The position numbers were made by a program, and so were the translations under genes. Below the pieces are notes generated by a model. It worked only from the letters and a program-made list of their open reading frames with translations, was not told the origin of the DNA and did no database searches. From positions 1,488,001-1,552,000 of the forward strand of contig NZ_VFPG01000001.1 in assembly GCF_006716565.1 (NCBI RefSeq): a DNA stretch of 64,000 bases, given 5' to 3'. The stretch comes from Nocardia bhagyanarayanae (GTDB taxonomy: Bacteria > Actinomycetota > Actinomycetes > Mycobacteriales > Mycobacteriaceae). Shown here in pieces: positions 1-8,761 of the stretch (positions are counted from its first letter, which is position 1; every line of letters starts with the position of its first letter).

Positions 1-99
1 CGCCGGGCGCCGGACCCCGCGAGCGTCGAGTGTCTGCCGCAGTGCGCGGTGGCGGGTCCGGCCGTCGCGCCGCGGCAACGGGTGACGCACTCCGCATAA
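1..99 (+). CDS. Possible 3' end of a gene entering from the left
   Basis: Frame 1 is open from the window edge to a TAA at 97-99, giving 32 codons rich in Ala, Pro and Arg with two Cys. A strong hairpin (105-130) starts 6 nt after the stop, as expected at a gene end. The fragment is too short to identify, and could be chance in GC-rich DNA. Confidence 0.25.
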   Translation, partial: RRAPDPASVECLPQCAVAGPAVAPRQRVTHSA

Positions 100-104
100 C
101 GGAA

Positions 105-130
105 AGGAGCGGGCGATGTCGCCCGCTCCT
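105..130. terminator. Bidirectional terminator hairpin
   Basis: A perfect 12-bp stem (105-116 with 119-130) encloses a 2-nt TG in the written sequence, so the real loop is a little larger. It lies between a possible forward-strand gene end at 99 and the reverse-strand protease stop at 152, so it could serve both. There is no strong U-tract, which is usual for actinomycete terminators. Confidence 0.7.
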
Positions 131-151
131 CGTCGTCTGTGCCGTGGCCGA

Positions 152-826
152 TCAGATCGGCATGAAACCCGCGCCTGGGCCGCCCCGCGCGTTGAGATCG
201 TTCATGATCGCGCTCATGTTGGTGCCGACCTCCGGGCCGAAGCACGCGATCGCCAGGTAGGCGTTCACCATGCCGACCAGGGTCGTGCCCGCGACCACGG
301 GTGCGCCGGAATCGCCTTCGACGACGCACATCTGGGTCCAGGTCTCGATATTGGTGCCGAACACGTCGCCGTAGGTGATGCCGCAGGTGTTGCCGGTGGT
401 GCGGCCTTCCTTGCAGACGATCATCGGGAACTGGGCCGGTCCGCCGATGCCGGTGATGGTGACGTTGCCGATCCGGTTGACCGGGGTGATCGCGCCCGGC
501 TCGAACTCGATGACGGCGTAGTCGAGCTCCGCGTTGGAGTAGACGAAGCGACCGATCACACCCGCCTCGCGATCGACCTCGGCGTACACCTGCGCGCCCG
601 GGTCACCGCAGTGTCCGGCCGTGAGCCCGACCAGTCTGCCCGCGTTGTCGTGACCAACCGTGGTGACGGTGCACTCGAACATGTTGTCGATGACGATGCC
701 GGATCCGCCCCCGATCACCGGCGGACCGGGCGCGGCCACCGAGGGGCCCGCGCCCGTCCCGAGCAGCGCCGCACCGAGGGCGACGGCGAAGACGGCGTTG
801 GCCACCTTGGCGAGTTTGCTGAACAT
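152..826 (-). CDS. Secreted S1-family (chymotrypsin-like) serine protease
   Basis: This 224-residue protein is a probable exported trypsin-fold peptidase. Residues 1-32 form a signal peptide with a hydrophobic core and an AxA-type cleavage site near VAA-PGPP. The triad is visible: His72 in TAGHCG, Asp102 in ELDYAV and Ser173 in EGDSGAP. Cys pairs such as 52/73, 138/148 and 167/195 fit the disulphides of actinomycete S1 proteases. The reading frame extends upstream to 1096, but the ATG at 826 has a GGAGGG ribosome site a few nt ahead and starts at the signal peptide. There is no long propeptide, unlike streptogrisin-type alpha-lytic proteases. Substrate unknown. Confidence 0.85.
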   Translation of the reverse strand: MFSKLAKVANAVFAVALGAALLGTGAGPSVAAPGPPVIGGGSGIVIDNMFECTVTTVGHDNAGRLVGLTAGHCGDPGAQVYAEVDREAGVIGRFVYSNAELDYAVIEFEPGAITPVNRIGNVTITGIGGPAQFPMIVCKEGRTTGNTCGITYGDVFGTNIETWTQMCVVEGDSGAPVVAGTTLVGMVNAYLAIACFGPEVGTNMSAIMNDLNARGGPGAGFMPI

Positions 827-1305
827 GTCCCTCCAGAAGTCGGAAGCCCGCACGATATCAATCTGTCGCATACATCGTGTCAGTATTCGGTCTCGGGCGC
901 GTCTCGTACCGGTGGGTGCCGCCGAATCGTGATCGTGATAGCTAGGATCTATAACAAAGGTCGTCGGAGGACACGCCCAATGCGTTTCCAATCGGCATCG
1001 GACGTATTCGCGAGGCCTTGGAAAAGGCGTCACTTTTAGATGAATACTTTCCGCGTAATTGATCGGTGATAGAAGACGATGCCCATATAGAGGCACTTCA
1101 ACTGTAACCTGTTCTAAAATTTGGACACTTTATTTTGGGACGCAAGACAAAGGCGCGACGGTGTGCTCGAGGGCTTTTCCCGACAGTGACTCGCATCTAT
1201 GACTGCAATCACATGAGGATGGTGTGTTCCGCACTACTCCGTAGTAAGGTGCGTCAAGCAAACAAGTCGTCGGGGTGAGCAACCGGCGTCGAGAGGGGTT
1301 AGCCA
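827..1305. promoter_or_regulatory. Divergent promoter region, protease and mce operon
   Basis: This 479-bp stretch holds no convincing gene and is clearly more AT-rich than its surroundings, especially at 1020-1145. It must carry the promoters of the protease (leftward) and of the mce operon (rightward). A short inverted repeat ACTAC-TCC-GTAGT lies near 1232-1244, about 60 nt before yrbEA. A second palindrome at 1103-1116 is listed separately. A GAGAGGGG stretch just before 1306 probably serves as the ribosome site. Confidence 0.6.
1103..1116. promoter_or_regulatory. KstR-like palindromic box
   Basis: TGTAACCTGTTCTA fits the TnnAACnnGTTnnA pattern known for the mycobacterial cholesterol regulator KstR, a TetR family member that controls the mce4 operon. 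The box is about 190 bp upstream of yrbEA in an AT-rich segment. Match to the pattern is seen; binding by KstR is inferred, and other TetR proteins bind similar palindromes. Confidence 0.4.
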
Positions 1306-2160
1306 GTGCAGTCGACCAAGAGTCCTCCCACGGGATCACGGATAAGTGAAGCGGTCGATTGGACGAGGTCGTACTGGGAAGACCATCCCAAGCGGTCACT
1401 GGAGACCTTCGGCCGACAGATCACGATGGGTATCGCCGCGGTAGCGGAACTGGTCCTCGCCATCTTCCGGCGCCGGTTCCCCTTCGGTGAATTCGTGCGT
1501 CAGTGCGCCTTCATGGCCAATGTTGCCGCGGCGCCCACACTGCTCGTCGCGATTCCGATCGGCGTCATCGTCTCGATCCAGGTCGGCGCCGTGGCCGGAC
1601 AGGTCGGCGCGACGTCGTTCATCGGCGCGGCCAACGGCCTCGGCATCATCCAGCAGGGCGCACCGCTTGTCACCTCGATCATGATCGCGGGCGCGGTCGG
1701 CTCGGCCATCTGCGCCGATCTCGGCTCGCGCACCATCCGCGAGGAGATCGACGCCATGAAGGTGATGGGCGTGGACCCCATGCGCCGCCTCGTCGCACCG
1801 CGGCTCGGCGCCGCGATGCTGGTCAGCGTCCTGCTTTGCGGCTTCGTCGTCTTCGTCGGCTTCCTGACCGGCTACATCTTCAACATCTTCGCCCAGGGCG
1901 GTACGCCAGGTTCGTACGTCAGCACCTTCTCCTCGTTCGCCGTGACCCGCGATCTGCTCGTCGCGCTGGTGAAGTCGCTGATCTTCGGTCTGCTTGCCGC
2001 CATCATCGCCTGCGATACCGGCCTCAACACGCGCGGTGGACCCGGTGGCGTCGCGAACTCGGTCAACTCGGCGGTGGTGAGCTCCGCGCTGATGCTCTTC
2101 GGCGTGAACCTCATCATCACCCAGGTCTACAACGCACTCTTCCCCCCACAGGTGGTCTGA
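1306..2160 (+). CDS. yrbEA: YrbE/MlaE-family permease, first of pair
   Basis: This 284-residue membrane protein is the first of two MlaE-type permease subunits of an Mce lipid importer. An N-terminal amphipathic stretch is followed by several hydrophobic helices. The cytosolic EEIDAMKVMGVDP segment is the family's conserved coupling motif, which contacts the MceG-type ATPase. No ATPase gene is in the window, as is usual in actinobacteria where mceG is encoded elsewhere. The GTG start has a purine-rich ribosome site about 7 nt upstream. The gene opens a tightly packed operon; only 4 nt separate it from yrbEB. The lipid substrate cannot be read from sequence. Confidence 0.93.
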   Translation: MQSTKSPPTGSRISEAVDWTRSYWEDHPKRSLETFGRQITMGIAAVAELVLAIFRRRFPFGEFVRQCAFMANVAAAPTLLVAIPIGVIVSIQVGAVAGQVGATSFIGAANGLGIIQQGAPLVTSIMIAGAVGSAICADLGSRTIREEIDAMKVMGVDPMRRLVAPRLGAAMLVSVLLCGFVVFVGFLTGYIFNIFAQGGTPGSYVSTFSSFAVTRDLLVALVKSLIFGLLAAIIACDTGLNTRGGPGGVANSVNSAVVSSALMLFGVNLIITQVYNALFPPQVV

Positions 2161-2164
2161 GCCG

Positions 2165-3028
2165 GTGTCATCAACCTACGTACCGCCGCTGCTGCGGCCA
2201 CTCCAGGGACTCAAGCGTTCCGCGCAGGCGCCGGTCGATCTCGTCGCTCGGCTCGGCCACCAGGTCTTCTTCTTCCTGCGTTCCGTCGGCTCGATTCCGC
2301 TGGCGCTCAAGCAGTACCCCAAGGAAGTGTGGCGGCTGCTCTCCGACGTCACGTGGGGCAACGGCAACCTCGTCGTCGGTGGCGGCACCATTGGCGTCAT
2401 CGTGATCCTGAGCGCGTTCGGCGGCATGACCGTCGGCATCCAGGGCTACACCTCGCTGAATCTGCTCGGCTTGAGCCCGATCACCGGCGCGATCTCGGCG
2501 TTCGCGACCACCCGCGAACTCGGTCCGCTGCTCGCCTCGCTGGCCTTCGCCGCGCAGGCGGGCTGTCGATTCACCGCGCAGCTCGGCGCGATGCGCATCT
2601 CCGAGGAGATCGACGCGCTGGAGTCGGTGGCCATCCGGCCGCTGCCGTACCTGGTCAGCACCCGGATGTTCGCGGCCATCATCGCGATCGTCCCGCTGTA
2701 CTGCCTGGGTCTCGCGACCGCCTACATCTCCTGCTCGCTGACCGTGCAGCTGGTCGGCGGCACCGCGAGCGGCACCTACGCGCACTACTTCTATCAGTTC
2801 CTGATACCGACCGACGTGCTGTATTCGCTGCTCAAGGCGATCATTTTCGTCGCGATCACCACCTTCATCCAGTGCTACTACGGCTTCTTCGCCTCGGGTG
2901 GCCCGGAAGGCGTCGGTGTCGCGGCGGGGCGGGCGATCAAGATGTGCATCATCCTGGTCGTCTTCGCGGACCTCTTCATGACGTTGGCGATCTGGGGCGT
3001 CAACCCCGGAATCCGGATCTCGGGGTAA
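2165..3028 (+). CDS. yrbEB: YrbE/MlaE-family permease, second of pair
   Basis: This is the 287-residue partner permease, paralogous to the preceding gene. It carries the corresponding coupling motif SEEIDALESVAIRPLPYL and a similar run of hydrophobic helices. The N-terminus is longer and starts with Pro/Leu-rich soluble sequence. The GTG at 2165 lies 4 nt after the previous stop, and mceA begins 7 nt after this stop, so co-translation is likely. Together the two YrbE proteins would form the inner-membrane channel onto which the six Mce proteins dock (family knowledge). Confidence 0.93.
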   Translation: MSSTYVPPLLRPLQGLKRSAQAPVDLVARLGHQVFFFLRSVGSIPLALKQYPKEVWRLLSDVTWGNGNLVVGGGTIGVIVILSAFGGMTVGIQGYTSLNLLGLSPITGAISAFATTRELGPLLASLAFAAQAGCRFTAQLGAMRISEEIDALESVAIRPLPYLVSTRMFAAIIAIVPLYCLGLATAYISCSLTVQLVGGTASGTYAHYFYQFLIPTDVLYSLLKAIIFVAITTFIQCYYGFFASGGPEGVGVAAGRAIKMCIILVVFADLFMTLAIWGVNPGIRISG

Positions 3029-3035
3029 GGGCCAG

Positions 3036-4517
3036 ATGATCATCGATCCCAGTGGGCGCGGGCCCACGATGCGGCAGTTGCTGATCGCGGGCGTGTGCGG
3101 ACTGATCGTCTTCGCGCTGGTGCTCGCCTTCCTCATGGCGCGCTACACCGGCTACTTCGTGCCGAAGGTGAACGTCGTCGCGCAGCTGACCACCACCGGT
3201 GACGGCCTGCCGTCGGAAGCCGACGTGAAGTTCCGCGGCGTCCTGGTCGGCGCGGTCGACGAGGTCGAGGTCGCGGCCAAGGGCGAACTGCAGAAGGTGC
3301 AGATCGAGCTGAAGCCGGAGTACGCGGGCGACATCCCGTCCAACGTGACCGCGCGCGTGGTGCCGAGCAACCTGTTCGCCGTCACCTCCATCGAACTCGT
3401 CTTCAACGGCCCGTCCGACACCTACCTGAAGGAAGGGTCGGTCATCGAGGAGGACCGCAGCAAGGGCACGATCGCGCTGCAGGACACGCTGACCACGGTC
3501 CGCAACATCCTGGAGAAGATCGACCCGGTGCAGTTCGGCCGCGTGCTCGGCACCCTCTCGCAGGCGCTGGACGGCAGCGGCCGGATGCCGGGCTCGACTA
3601 TCGAGCGGCTGGACCGCTGGGTGCTCGCCGTCGACGAGTCCATCCCGGATCTCGGCGTCTTCCTGAACGACTTCTCCAGCTCGTTCCGCGCGCTGAACGA
3701 GTCGGCCCCCGAACTGCTCGACGTGCTCGGCAGCTCGGTGCAGACCGCGAGCACCATCGCCGAACGCCGCGACGAGCTCGTCGCGCTGATCACCGGGACC
3801 AGCGGCACCGTGGACCGGGTGAACGACCTGTTCGCCCGCAACCCGAATGTCGGCAAGGAAGTCACCGTGGGCACCTCCGACATGTTCGGCGCGCTCACCG
3901 CCGACCCGAGTGCGATCACCAGGACGCTGCTGAACCTGAGCGAGTCGGTCCGGGCGATGAACACCACGTTCCGCTGGGGTCCGCAGCAGCAGCAGATCTG
4001 GAACGCGGGCATCACGCTCACGCCGTACAAGCCGTACACCGTCGCGGACTGCCCGCGCTACGGCGAGATGGCCGGACCGAGCTGCGCCACCGCGCCCGAG
4101 GTGAACGAACTGCCGCCGCTGCCGGAGAACCTGCGGCCGCGCGCGCTGGAATCGGCCGCCGGACTGCCTCCGGTGGTGCCGATGCCCGGCTTGCCGCTGA
4201 TCCCCGGCGTCACCATGCCGGATCCGGGCCGGATCGTCGCCGACCTCCAGGAGACCGCGCAGCAGCCGTTCGCCGGTACACCGCTCGAGGGTCTGTTCCC
4301 GGTACTGCCCGGTCTGCCCGGCCTGATGCCGCCCGCCCCCGCACCCGCGGCGGCTCCGGCGGACGCCCCCGCGGCCGCCCGGCCGATCTCCTACCAGGGC
4401 GACGCGGCGATCGAGAAGCTGCTCGGCCGCAAGCCGACCACCGCTGAGTACTTGCTGCTGAGTCCGATTCTGAAGGGCGGAACGATGGAAGTGTCCCAAG
4501 GCGGTGCCGCTCGATGA
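3036..4517 (+). CDS. mceA: Mce family protein, A position
   Basis: This 493-residue protein has one N-terminal membrane anchor (about residues 12-34). An MlaD/MCE domain follows (about 38-120, including EADVKFRGVLVGAVDEV), then a long helical region expected to build the lipid-conducting tunnel. The last 110 residues are rich in Pro and Ala, with runs such as PPAPAPAAAPADAP, and end in a short conserved-looking tail. Length is within the MceA range. The ATG at 3036 follows yrbEB by 7 nt and the stop overlaps mceB by 4 nt. Role: substrate-binding or tunnel subunit of an ABC-type lipid importer; substrate unknown. Confidence 0.92.
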   Translation: MIIDPSGRGPTMRQLLIAGVCGLIVFALVLAFLMARYTGYFVPKVNVVAQLTTTGDGLPSEADVKFRGVLVGAVDEVEVAAKGELQKVQIELKPEYAGDIPSNVTARVVPSNLFAVTSIELVFNGPSDTYLKEGSVIEEDRSKGTIALQDTLTTVRNILEKIDPVQFGRVLGTLSQALDGSGRMPGSTIERLDRWVLAVDESIPDLGVFLNDFSSSFRALNESAPELLDVLGSSVQTASTIAERRDELVALITGTSGTVDRVNDLFARNPNVGKEVTVGTSDMFGALTADPSAITRTLLNLSESVRAMNTTFRWGPQQQQIWNAGITLTPYKPYTVADCPRYGEMAGPSCATAPEVNELPPLPENLRPRALESAAGLPPVVPMPGLPLIPGVTMPDPGRIVADLQETAQQPFAGTPLEGLFPVLPGLPGLMPPAPAPAAAPADAPAAARPISYQGDAAIEKLLGRKPTTAEYLLLSPILKGGTMEVSQGGAAR

Positions 4518-5557
4518 GCATTAAAAAGCCGCTGATCGGGTTCGGCATCTTCGCGATCGTCTCCATCCTGGTGACGGTCGTCGTGTGGAACACCCTCGCG
4601 CGGGTCGTCGCCGGCGACACCAAGACCTACTCCGCGACGTTCACCGATGTGCTCGGTCTGCGCGAAGGCGACGACGTGCGCATGGCGGGCGTGCGGGTGG
4701 GCAAGGTCGAGAAGATCGAACTGGCCCGCGATGATCGGACGAAGAAGTCGGTCGCGAACGTGACGTTCATCGTGCAGAGCGACCAGACCATCTACGACGA
4801 CACCAAAGCCCTTGTCCGCTACCAGAACCTGATCGGTCAGCGGTACGTGGCGCTCGCCCCCGGCGAGGCGGCCAACCCCGCGCCGCTGAAGGACAAGGCC
4901 TCGATCCCGCTGGAGCGGACCGAGCCGTCGTTCGACGTGTCGGGTCTGCTCAACGGGTTCCAGCCGCTGTTCCAGGTGCTGCAGCCCGAGCAGGTGAACC
5001 GGCTCTCGGAGACGTTCATCCAGGCGCTGCAGGGCGACGGCGTCTCGCTGAGCTCGTTCATCGTGCAGGCCGCCCAGCTGGCCACCGATTTCCAGCGTCG
5101 CGACGCGATCCTGTCCGACGTGATCGCCAACCTGTCCGGTGTGATGGCGGGCTTGGCCAAACGAGGTGATGAATTGGAGACCCTGGTGACGCAGACCCGG
5201 GCCTTGATCGGCGGACTGTACGAGCAGGGCCAGTCCCTGCTCGCGTCCACCGAGCAGATCGCCAGCGCGACAACGTCGCTGGTCGGGATGGTCGGCAACA
5301 TCCAGCCGAGGCTGCAGGCGGCGCAGAACTCCACCAGCGCCGCGCTGACGCTGCTGCTGGACAACGGCGCCAAGCTCGACCAGGCCGCGATCGACCTGCC
5401 GCACGTCCTCTCGGCGGCGGGCAGGCACACCTCGGAGGGCGCCTACGCCAACGCCTACCTCTGCGGCTTGGACGTCTCGCTCTACGGCGTGCTGTTCCCG
5501 CGCGGTCTGTTCTCGCAGATCGGCGGCACCGCGCACTCGGCGGTGTGCCGCCCATGA
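4514..5557 (+). CDS. mceB: Mce family protein, B position
   Basis: The product has 347 residues, with an N-terminal membrane helix (about 8-28), an MCE domain (FTDVLGLREGDDVRMAGVRV near residue 45) and a helical domain of about 200 residues. The start is an ATGA overlap with mceA, strong evidence for translational coupling. The C-terminus contains two Cys in a segment typical of MceB-F ends. No lipobox is present. It would associate with the other five Mce subunits in a hetero-oligomer spanning the periplasm-like space (family knowledge). Confidence 0.92.
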   Translation: MSIKKPLIGFGIFAIVSILVTVVVWNTLARVVAGDTKTYSATFTDVLGLREGDDVRMAGVRVGKVEKIELARDDRTKKSVANVTFIVQSDQTIYDDTKALVRYQNLIGQRYVALAPGEAANPAPLKDKASIPLERTEPSFDVSGLLNGFQPLFQVLQPEQVNRLSETFIQALQGDGVSLSSFIVQAAQLATDFQRRDAILSDVIANLSGVMAGLAKRGDELETLVTQTRALIGGLYEQGQSLLASTEQIASATTSLVGMVGNIQPRLQAAQNSTSAALTLLLDNGAKLDQAAIDLPHVLSAAGRHTSEGAYANAYLCGLDVSLYGVLFPRGLFSQIGGTAHSAVCRP

Positions 5558-6552
5558 TCGCGAAGATGAGGAACCGCTTCGACAGCAACCGCTACTTCTG
5601 GCTCGGCATCATCGGCGCCGTCCTGATCGTGGTGCTGCTGATGGCGTCGGGCATCATCCGGATGCTCGGTGTCGGCGATCAGACGGTCAAGGCCGAGTTC
5701 GTGCAGGCGGCCGGGATCAAGGTCGGCGACAAGGTCAACGCCGCGGGCGTACCGGTCGGCACCGTGACCGGCGCGGAGCTCGAGGGCAGCCACGTGCTGC
5801 TCACGATGAACGTCGACAACAACGTGAAGCTCGGCCCCGACGCCCGCGCCTCGATCAAGATGGCGACGCTGCTCGGCGCGCGGTACGTCGACCTGGTTCC
5901 GGGCGACGGCTCCGGCCTGAAGGACGGCCGAATCCCGGTGTCCAACACCGCGGTTCCGTACAACCTCGCCGACGTGGTGCAGATCGGCACCCCGAAGTTC
6001 GAGGCGCTCGACACCGCGAAGCTGGCCGAATCGCTGAACGTGATCAACCAGTCGATGGGTGACTCGCCCGAGCTGACCGCGCAGGCGCTGGACGCCGTCG
6101 GCGCGCTGGCGAAGGTGATCGACACCCGCCGCGACGAGGTCGACAAGCTGCTCCAGGACCTGGACCGGGTCACCACGATCCTCGGCGAGAACCGCAACAG
6201 CGTGCTCCTGGTGATCACCCAGGGCGAGGCCATCGCCAACCGGGTGATGGAGCGCCAGGACCTGCTGCGCCAGCTGCTCGACAACATCGCGGCGCTGACC
6301 AGGCAGCTGCAGGAGATCGGCGCGCAGAACGAAGGCCAGCTCGGCCCGACCATCCAGCAGCTGAACACGATGGCCGAGGGTCTGCAGAAGAACAAGGACA
6401 ATCTGGACCGGATCCTGTCCTTGCTGCCGCCGACCGTGCGCTACCTGGCCAACTCGTGGGGCGGCAGCGGCCCGTACGGCGACGTGGGTCTGCCGTGGCT
6501 GTTCCCGGACAACTGGTTGTGCTTCGCCCAAGCTATCGAGGGGTGCCAGTGA
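5554..6552 (+). CDS. mceC: Mce family protein, C position
   Basis: The product has 332 residues from the ATG at 5554, which overlaps the mceB stop as ATGA. An in-frame GTG at 5545 is the alternative. Structure: membrane helix about 14-35, MCE domain with EFVQAAGIKVGDKVNAAGVP, then a long helical region with many Gln/Asn/Leu heptads. The C-terminus includes a Trp/Gly/Pro-rich motif and ends with a Cys pair, similar to MceB. Shorter than mycobacterial MceC proteins with Pro-rich tails, as no such tail exists here. Confidence 0.9.
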   Translation: MIAKMRNRFDSNRYFWLGIIGAVLIVVLLMASGIIRMLGVGDQTVKAEFVQAAGIKVGDKVNAAGVPVGTVTGAELEGSHVLLTMNVDNNVKLGPDARASIKMATLLGARYVDLVPGDGSGLKDGRIPVSNTAVPYNLADVVQIGTPKFEALDTAKLAESLNVINQSMGDSPELTAQALDAVGALAKVIDTRRDEVDKLLQDLDRVTTILGENRNSVLLVITQGEAIANRVMERQDLLRQLLDNIAALTRQLQEIGAQNEGQLGPTIQQLNTMAEGLQKNKDNLDRILSLLPPTVRYLANSWGGSGPYGDVGLPWLFPDNWLCFAQAIEGCQ

Positions 6553-7661
6553 TGAAATTCGCCACCGCCGCCAAGCTGAAATCCGCCGCCAAGCTGGTCG
6601 CGATCAGCGCCGCGGCCCTCACGGTCGGCAGCTGCTCGCTGCTGCCGACCTCGGTGAACGACGCACTCGGCGGCACGATGCACATCACCGCCGACTTCGA
6701 GAACATCGCGGGTATCTACGAGGGCAACCCGATCACGGTGCTCGGGCTCCAGGTCGGCAAGGTCGACAAGATCGTGCCGAAGGGCACCCTCGTCGAGGTG
6801 CACCTTTCGGTCGATTCCGGCGTGAAGATCCCGAAGAACGCCGAGGCGGCGATCGTCTCGCCGTCGATCGTCACCGACCGGCACATCGAACTCACCCCCG
6901 TCTACACCGAGGGCGAGACGATGACCGACGGCACCCACCTGCCGAAGGCGCGCACCAGAACTCCCGTCGAACTGGACACGATGATCAAGACCATCGATCA
7001 GTTCGCGGCCGCGCTCAAGCCGCAGGAGGGCGCCGAGGGTCTCGGCCCGCTCTCCGGACGGGTGCTCTACCCGATGATGAACGGCAACGGCGAGAAGATG
7101 CGCGACACCCTCAACGCCCTGTCCGGCGCGCTGAAGGTCGGCGTCGACAACAAGGACGCGATCTCCAACATCATCATCCAGCTCAACGAGCTGACCACGA
7201 TGCTCGCCGAGAACGACCAGGCAGTGCGCGATTTCAGCAACCAGGTGACTCAGATGACCGGGCTGCTCGCCGAGCAGGCTCCCGGCCTGCAGGCCACACT
7301 CGACCAGCTCAACGACTTCCTGGCCAACACGAGCACCACGCTCGGCGATTACCAGGACGAGCTGGCCAGCAGCCTCGCGGGCCTGACCAACGTCACGAAC
7401 CAGCTGCGGGACAACGCCTACGGCCTCACCGAGGTCGCCGACGTGGCCCCGATGGCGATGCAGAACATCGACAGGATCATCAACCGCGAGGGCCGCTACG
7501 TGCGCCTGCACGCCATCATCGGCACCGCGCTCAACGGCGAGATCGTCGCCCTGTTCTGCGAGCGGATCCAGATGAAGGCAGACGGGTGCCGCACCGGAAA
7601 TATGCAAGACTTCGGACCCGACTACGGGCTCACCGCCGCACTGCTCGGACTGACGAAATGA
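6552..7661 (+). CDS. mceD: Mce family lipoprotein, D position
   Basis: The product is 369 residues from the ATG at 6552, whose first base is the last base of the mceC stop (TGATG). The N-terminus is a lipoprotein signal: basic start, hydrophobic core, then VGSC with the lipidated Cys at 28. The MCE domain (ADFENIAGIYEGNPITVLGL) begins near residue 47, followed by a helical domain. In the well-known mycobacterial operons only the E subunit is a lipoprotein and D has a membrane helix, so a lipidated D subunit is a point of difference. It is coupled to mceE by an ATGA overlap. Confidence 0.9.
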   Translation: MKFATAAKLKSAAKLVAISAAALTVGSCSLLPTSVNDALGGTMHITADFENIAGIYEGNPITVLGLQVGKVDKIVPKGTLVEVHLSVDSGVKIPKNAEAAIVSPSIVTDRHIELTPVYTEGETMTDGTHLPKARTRTPVELDTMIKTIDQFAAALKPQEGAEGLGPLSGRVLYPMMNGNGEKMRDTLNALSGALKVGVDNKDAISNIIIQLNELTTMLAENDQAVRDFSNQVTQMTGLLAEQAPGLQATLDQLNDFLANTSTTLGDYQDELASSLAGLTNVTNQLRDNAYGLTEVADVAPMAMQNIDRIINREGRYVRLHAIIGTALNGEIVALFCERIQMKADGCRTGNMQDFGPDYGLTAALLGLTK

Positions 7662-8761
7662 CGTACCGCATGACGATCAAGGCACGCAGGGCGCTCGTCG
7701 CCATCGCGGCGGTGGCCGGGGTGGGTATCACCTCCGGCTGCGGGTTCACGGTCGAGGACCTGCCGCTGCCCAAGCCGGGGCAGGCGGGCGAGACCTACAC
7801 CGTGCAGGCGGTGTTCGAGAACGCGCTGAACCTGCCCGACCAGGCCAAGGTGAAGATCGGCGGTTCGGATGTCGGTGTGGTCACCGACATCACGACCAAG
7901 AACTTCCAGGCCGTCGTCGACCTGAGCATCCGCAGCGACATCGAGCTGCCCAAGGGCAGCACCGCCGAACTGCGCCAGGCCACCCCGCTCGGTGATGTGT
8001 TCGTCGCGCTGTCGAAGCCGAAGGTCGAGCCGGGCGCGCCGATGCTGAAAGACGGCGACACACTGACGATCGAGGACACCTCGGCGGGCGCCACCGTCGA
8101 GCAGCTGCTCATCTCGGTGTCCATGCTGTTCAACGGCGGCGGCATCGCCTCGCTCACCAAGCTGACCTCGGAACTGGATTCCATCGTCGGCGGGCGCGGG
8201 CCGCAGGTCGCGCACCTGATCAACGAATTGACCGGTGTGGTCGGCAGTTTGAACGACAACACCGCCCGCGTCGACGCGGTGCTGAACCAGTTCAGCACGC
8301 TGGCGAACACCCTCGACTCGCGGCGCGCGGAACTGGGCCAGGTCGCCGACACGCTGCCGCAGATGATCGGCGCCGTCGCCGAGAACAACCGGGCGATCGG
8401 CGAGCTGCTGACCAAGATCTCGGTCACCAGCGCCGCGCTCGGCGACTACTCCGACACCACGGGCGACCAGCTGGCCAGCCTGCTGGACAACACCCAGGCG
8501 CTGATGGACGCGCTGGCGCGAACGGGCGACGACTTCGGTCTCCTGATGGACCGTCTGCACGAGATCCGCCCGAAGGTGGACGCCACCTTCCGCGGCCGCA
8601 GCTTCGCCGTCTACGCCACCGCGACCAACCTCGATCTCAGCGCGCTGACCGACCCGCAGCACGGCAGGCTGCCGAACCTGGAAGACCTGCAGGACTTCGC
8701 GGGCAGCCTGATCCAGGTGCTGCAACTCGTGCAGCAGCGAGTGACGGGAGGCCACCGGTGA
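7658..8761 (+). CDS. mceE: Mce family lipoprotein, E position (LprK/LprN-like)
   Basis: The product has 367 residues. The ATG at 7658 overlaps the mceD stop as ATGA. A lipoprotein signal peptide ends in TSGC with Cys28 as the modified residue, matching the E subunit of mycobacterial operons. The MCE domain follows (VFENALNLPDQAKVKIGGSD), then a helical region with DNTARVDAVLNQF-type repeats. The stop overlaps the mceF GTG as GTGA. Expected to be anchored on the outer face of the plasma membrane within the Mce complex. Confidence 0.92.
   Translation: MTYRMTIKARRALVAIAAVAGVGITSGCGFTVEDLPLPKPGQAGETYTVQAVFENALNLPDQAKVKIGGSDVGVVTDITTKNFQAVVDLSIRSDIELPKGSTAELRQATPLGDVFVALSKPKVEPGAPMLKDGDTLTIEDTSAGATVEQLLISVSMLFNGGGIASLTKLTSELDSIVGGRGPQVAHLINELTGVVGSLNDNTARVDAVLNQFSTLANTLDSRRAELGQVADTLPQMIGAVAENNRAIGELLTKISVTSAALGDYSDTTGDQLASLLDNTQALMDALARTGDDFGLLMDRLHEIRPKVDATFRGRSFAVYATATNLDLSALTDPQHGRLPNLEDLQDFAGSLIQVLQLVQQRVTGGHR

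Noticed and set aside
3000..4499. Long reverse-strand open frame of 499 codons opposite mceA
   Set aside because: It is a GC-frame shadow: Arg/Gly/Ala/Val-rich product with no motifs, while mceA on the other strand has clear domains and coupled starts.
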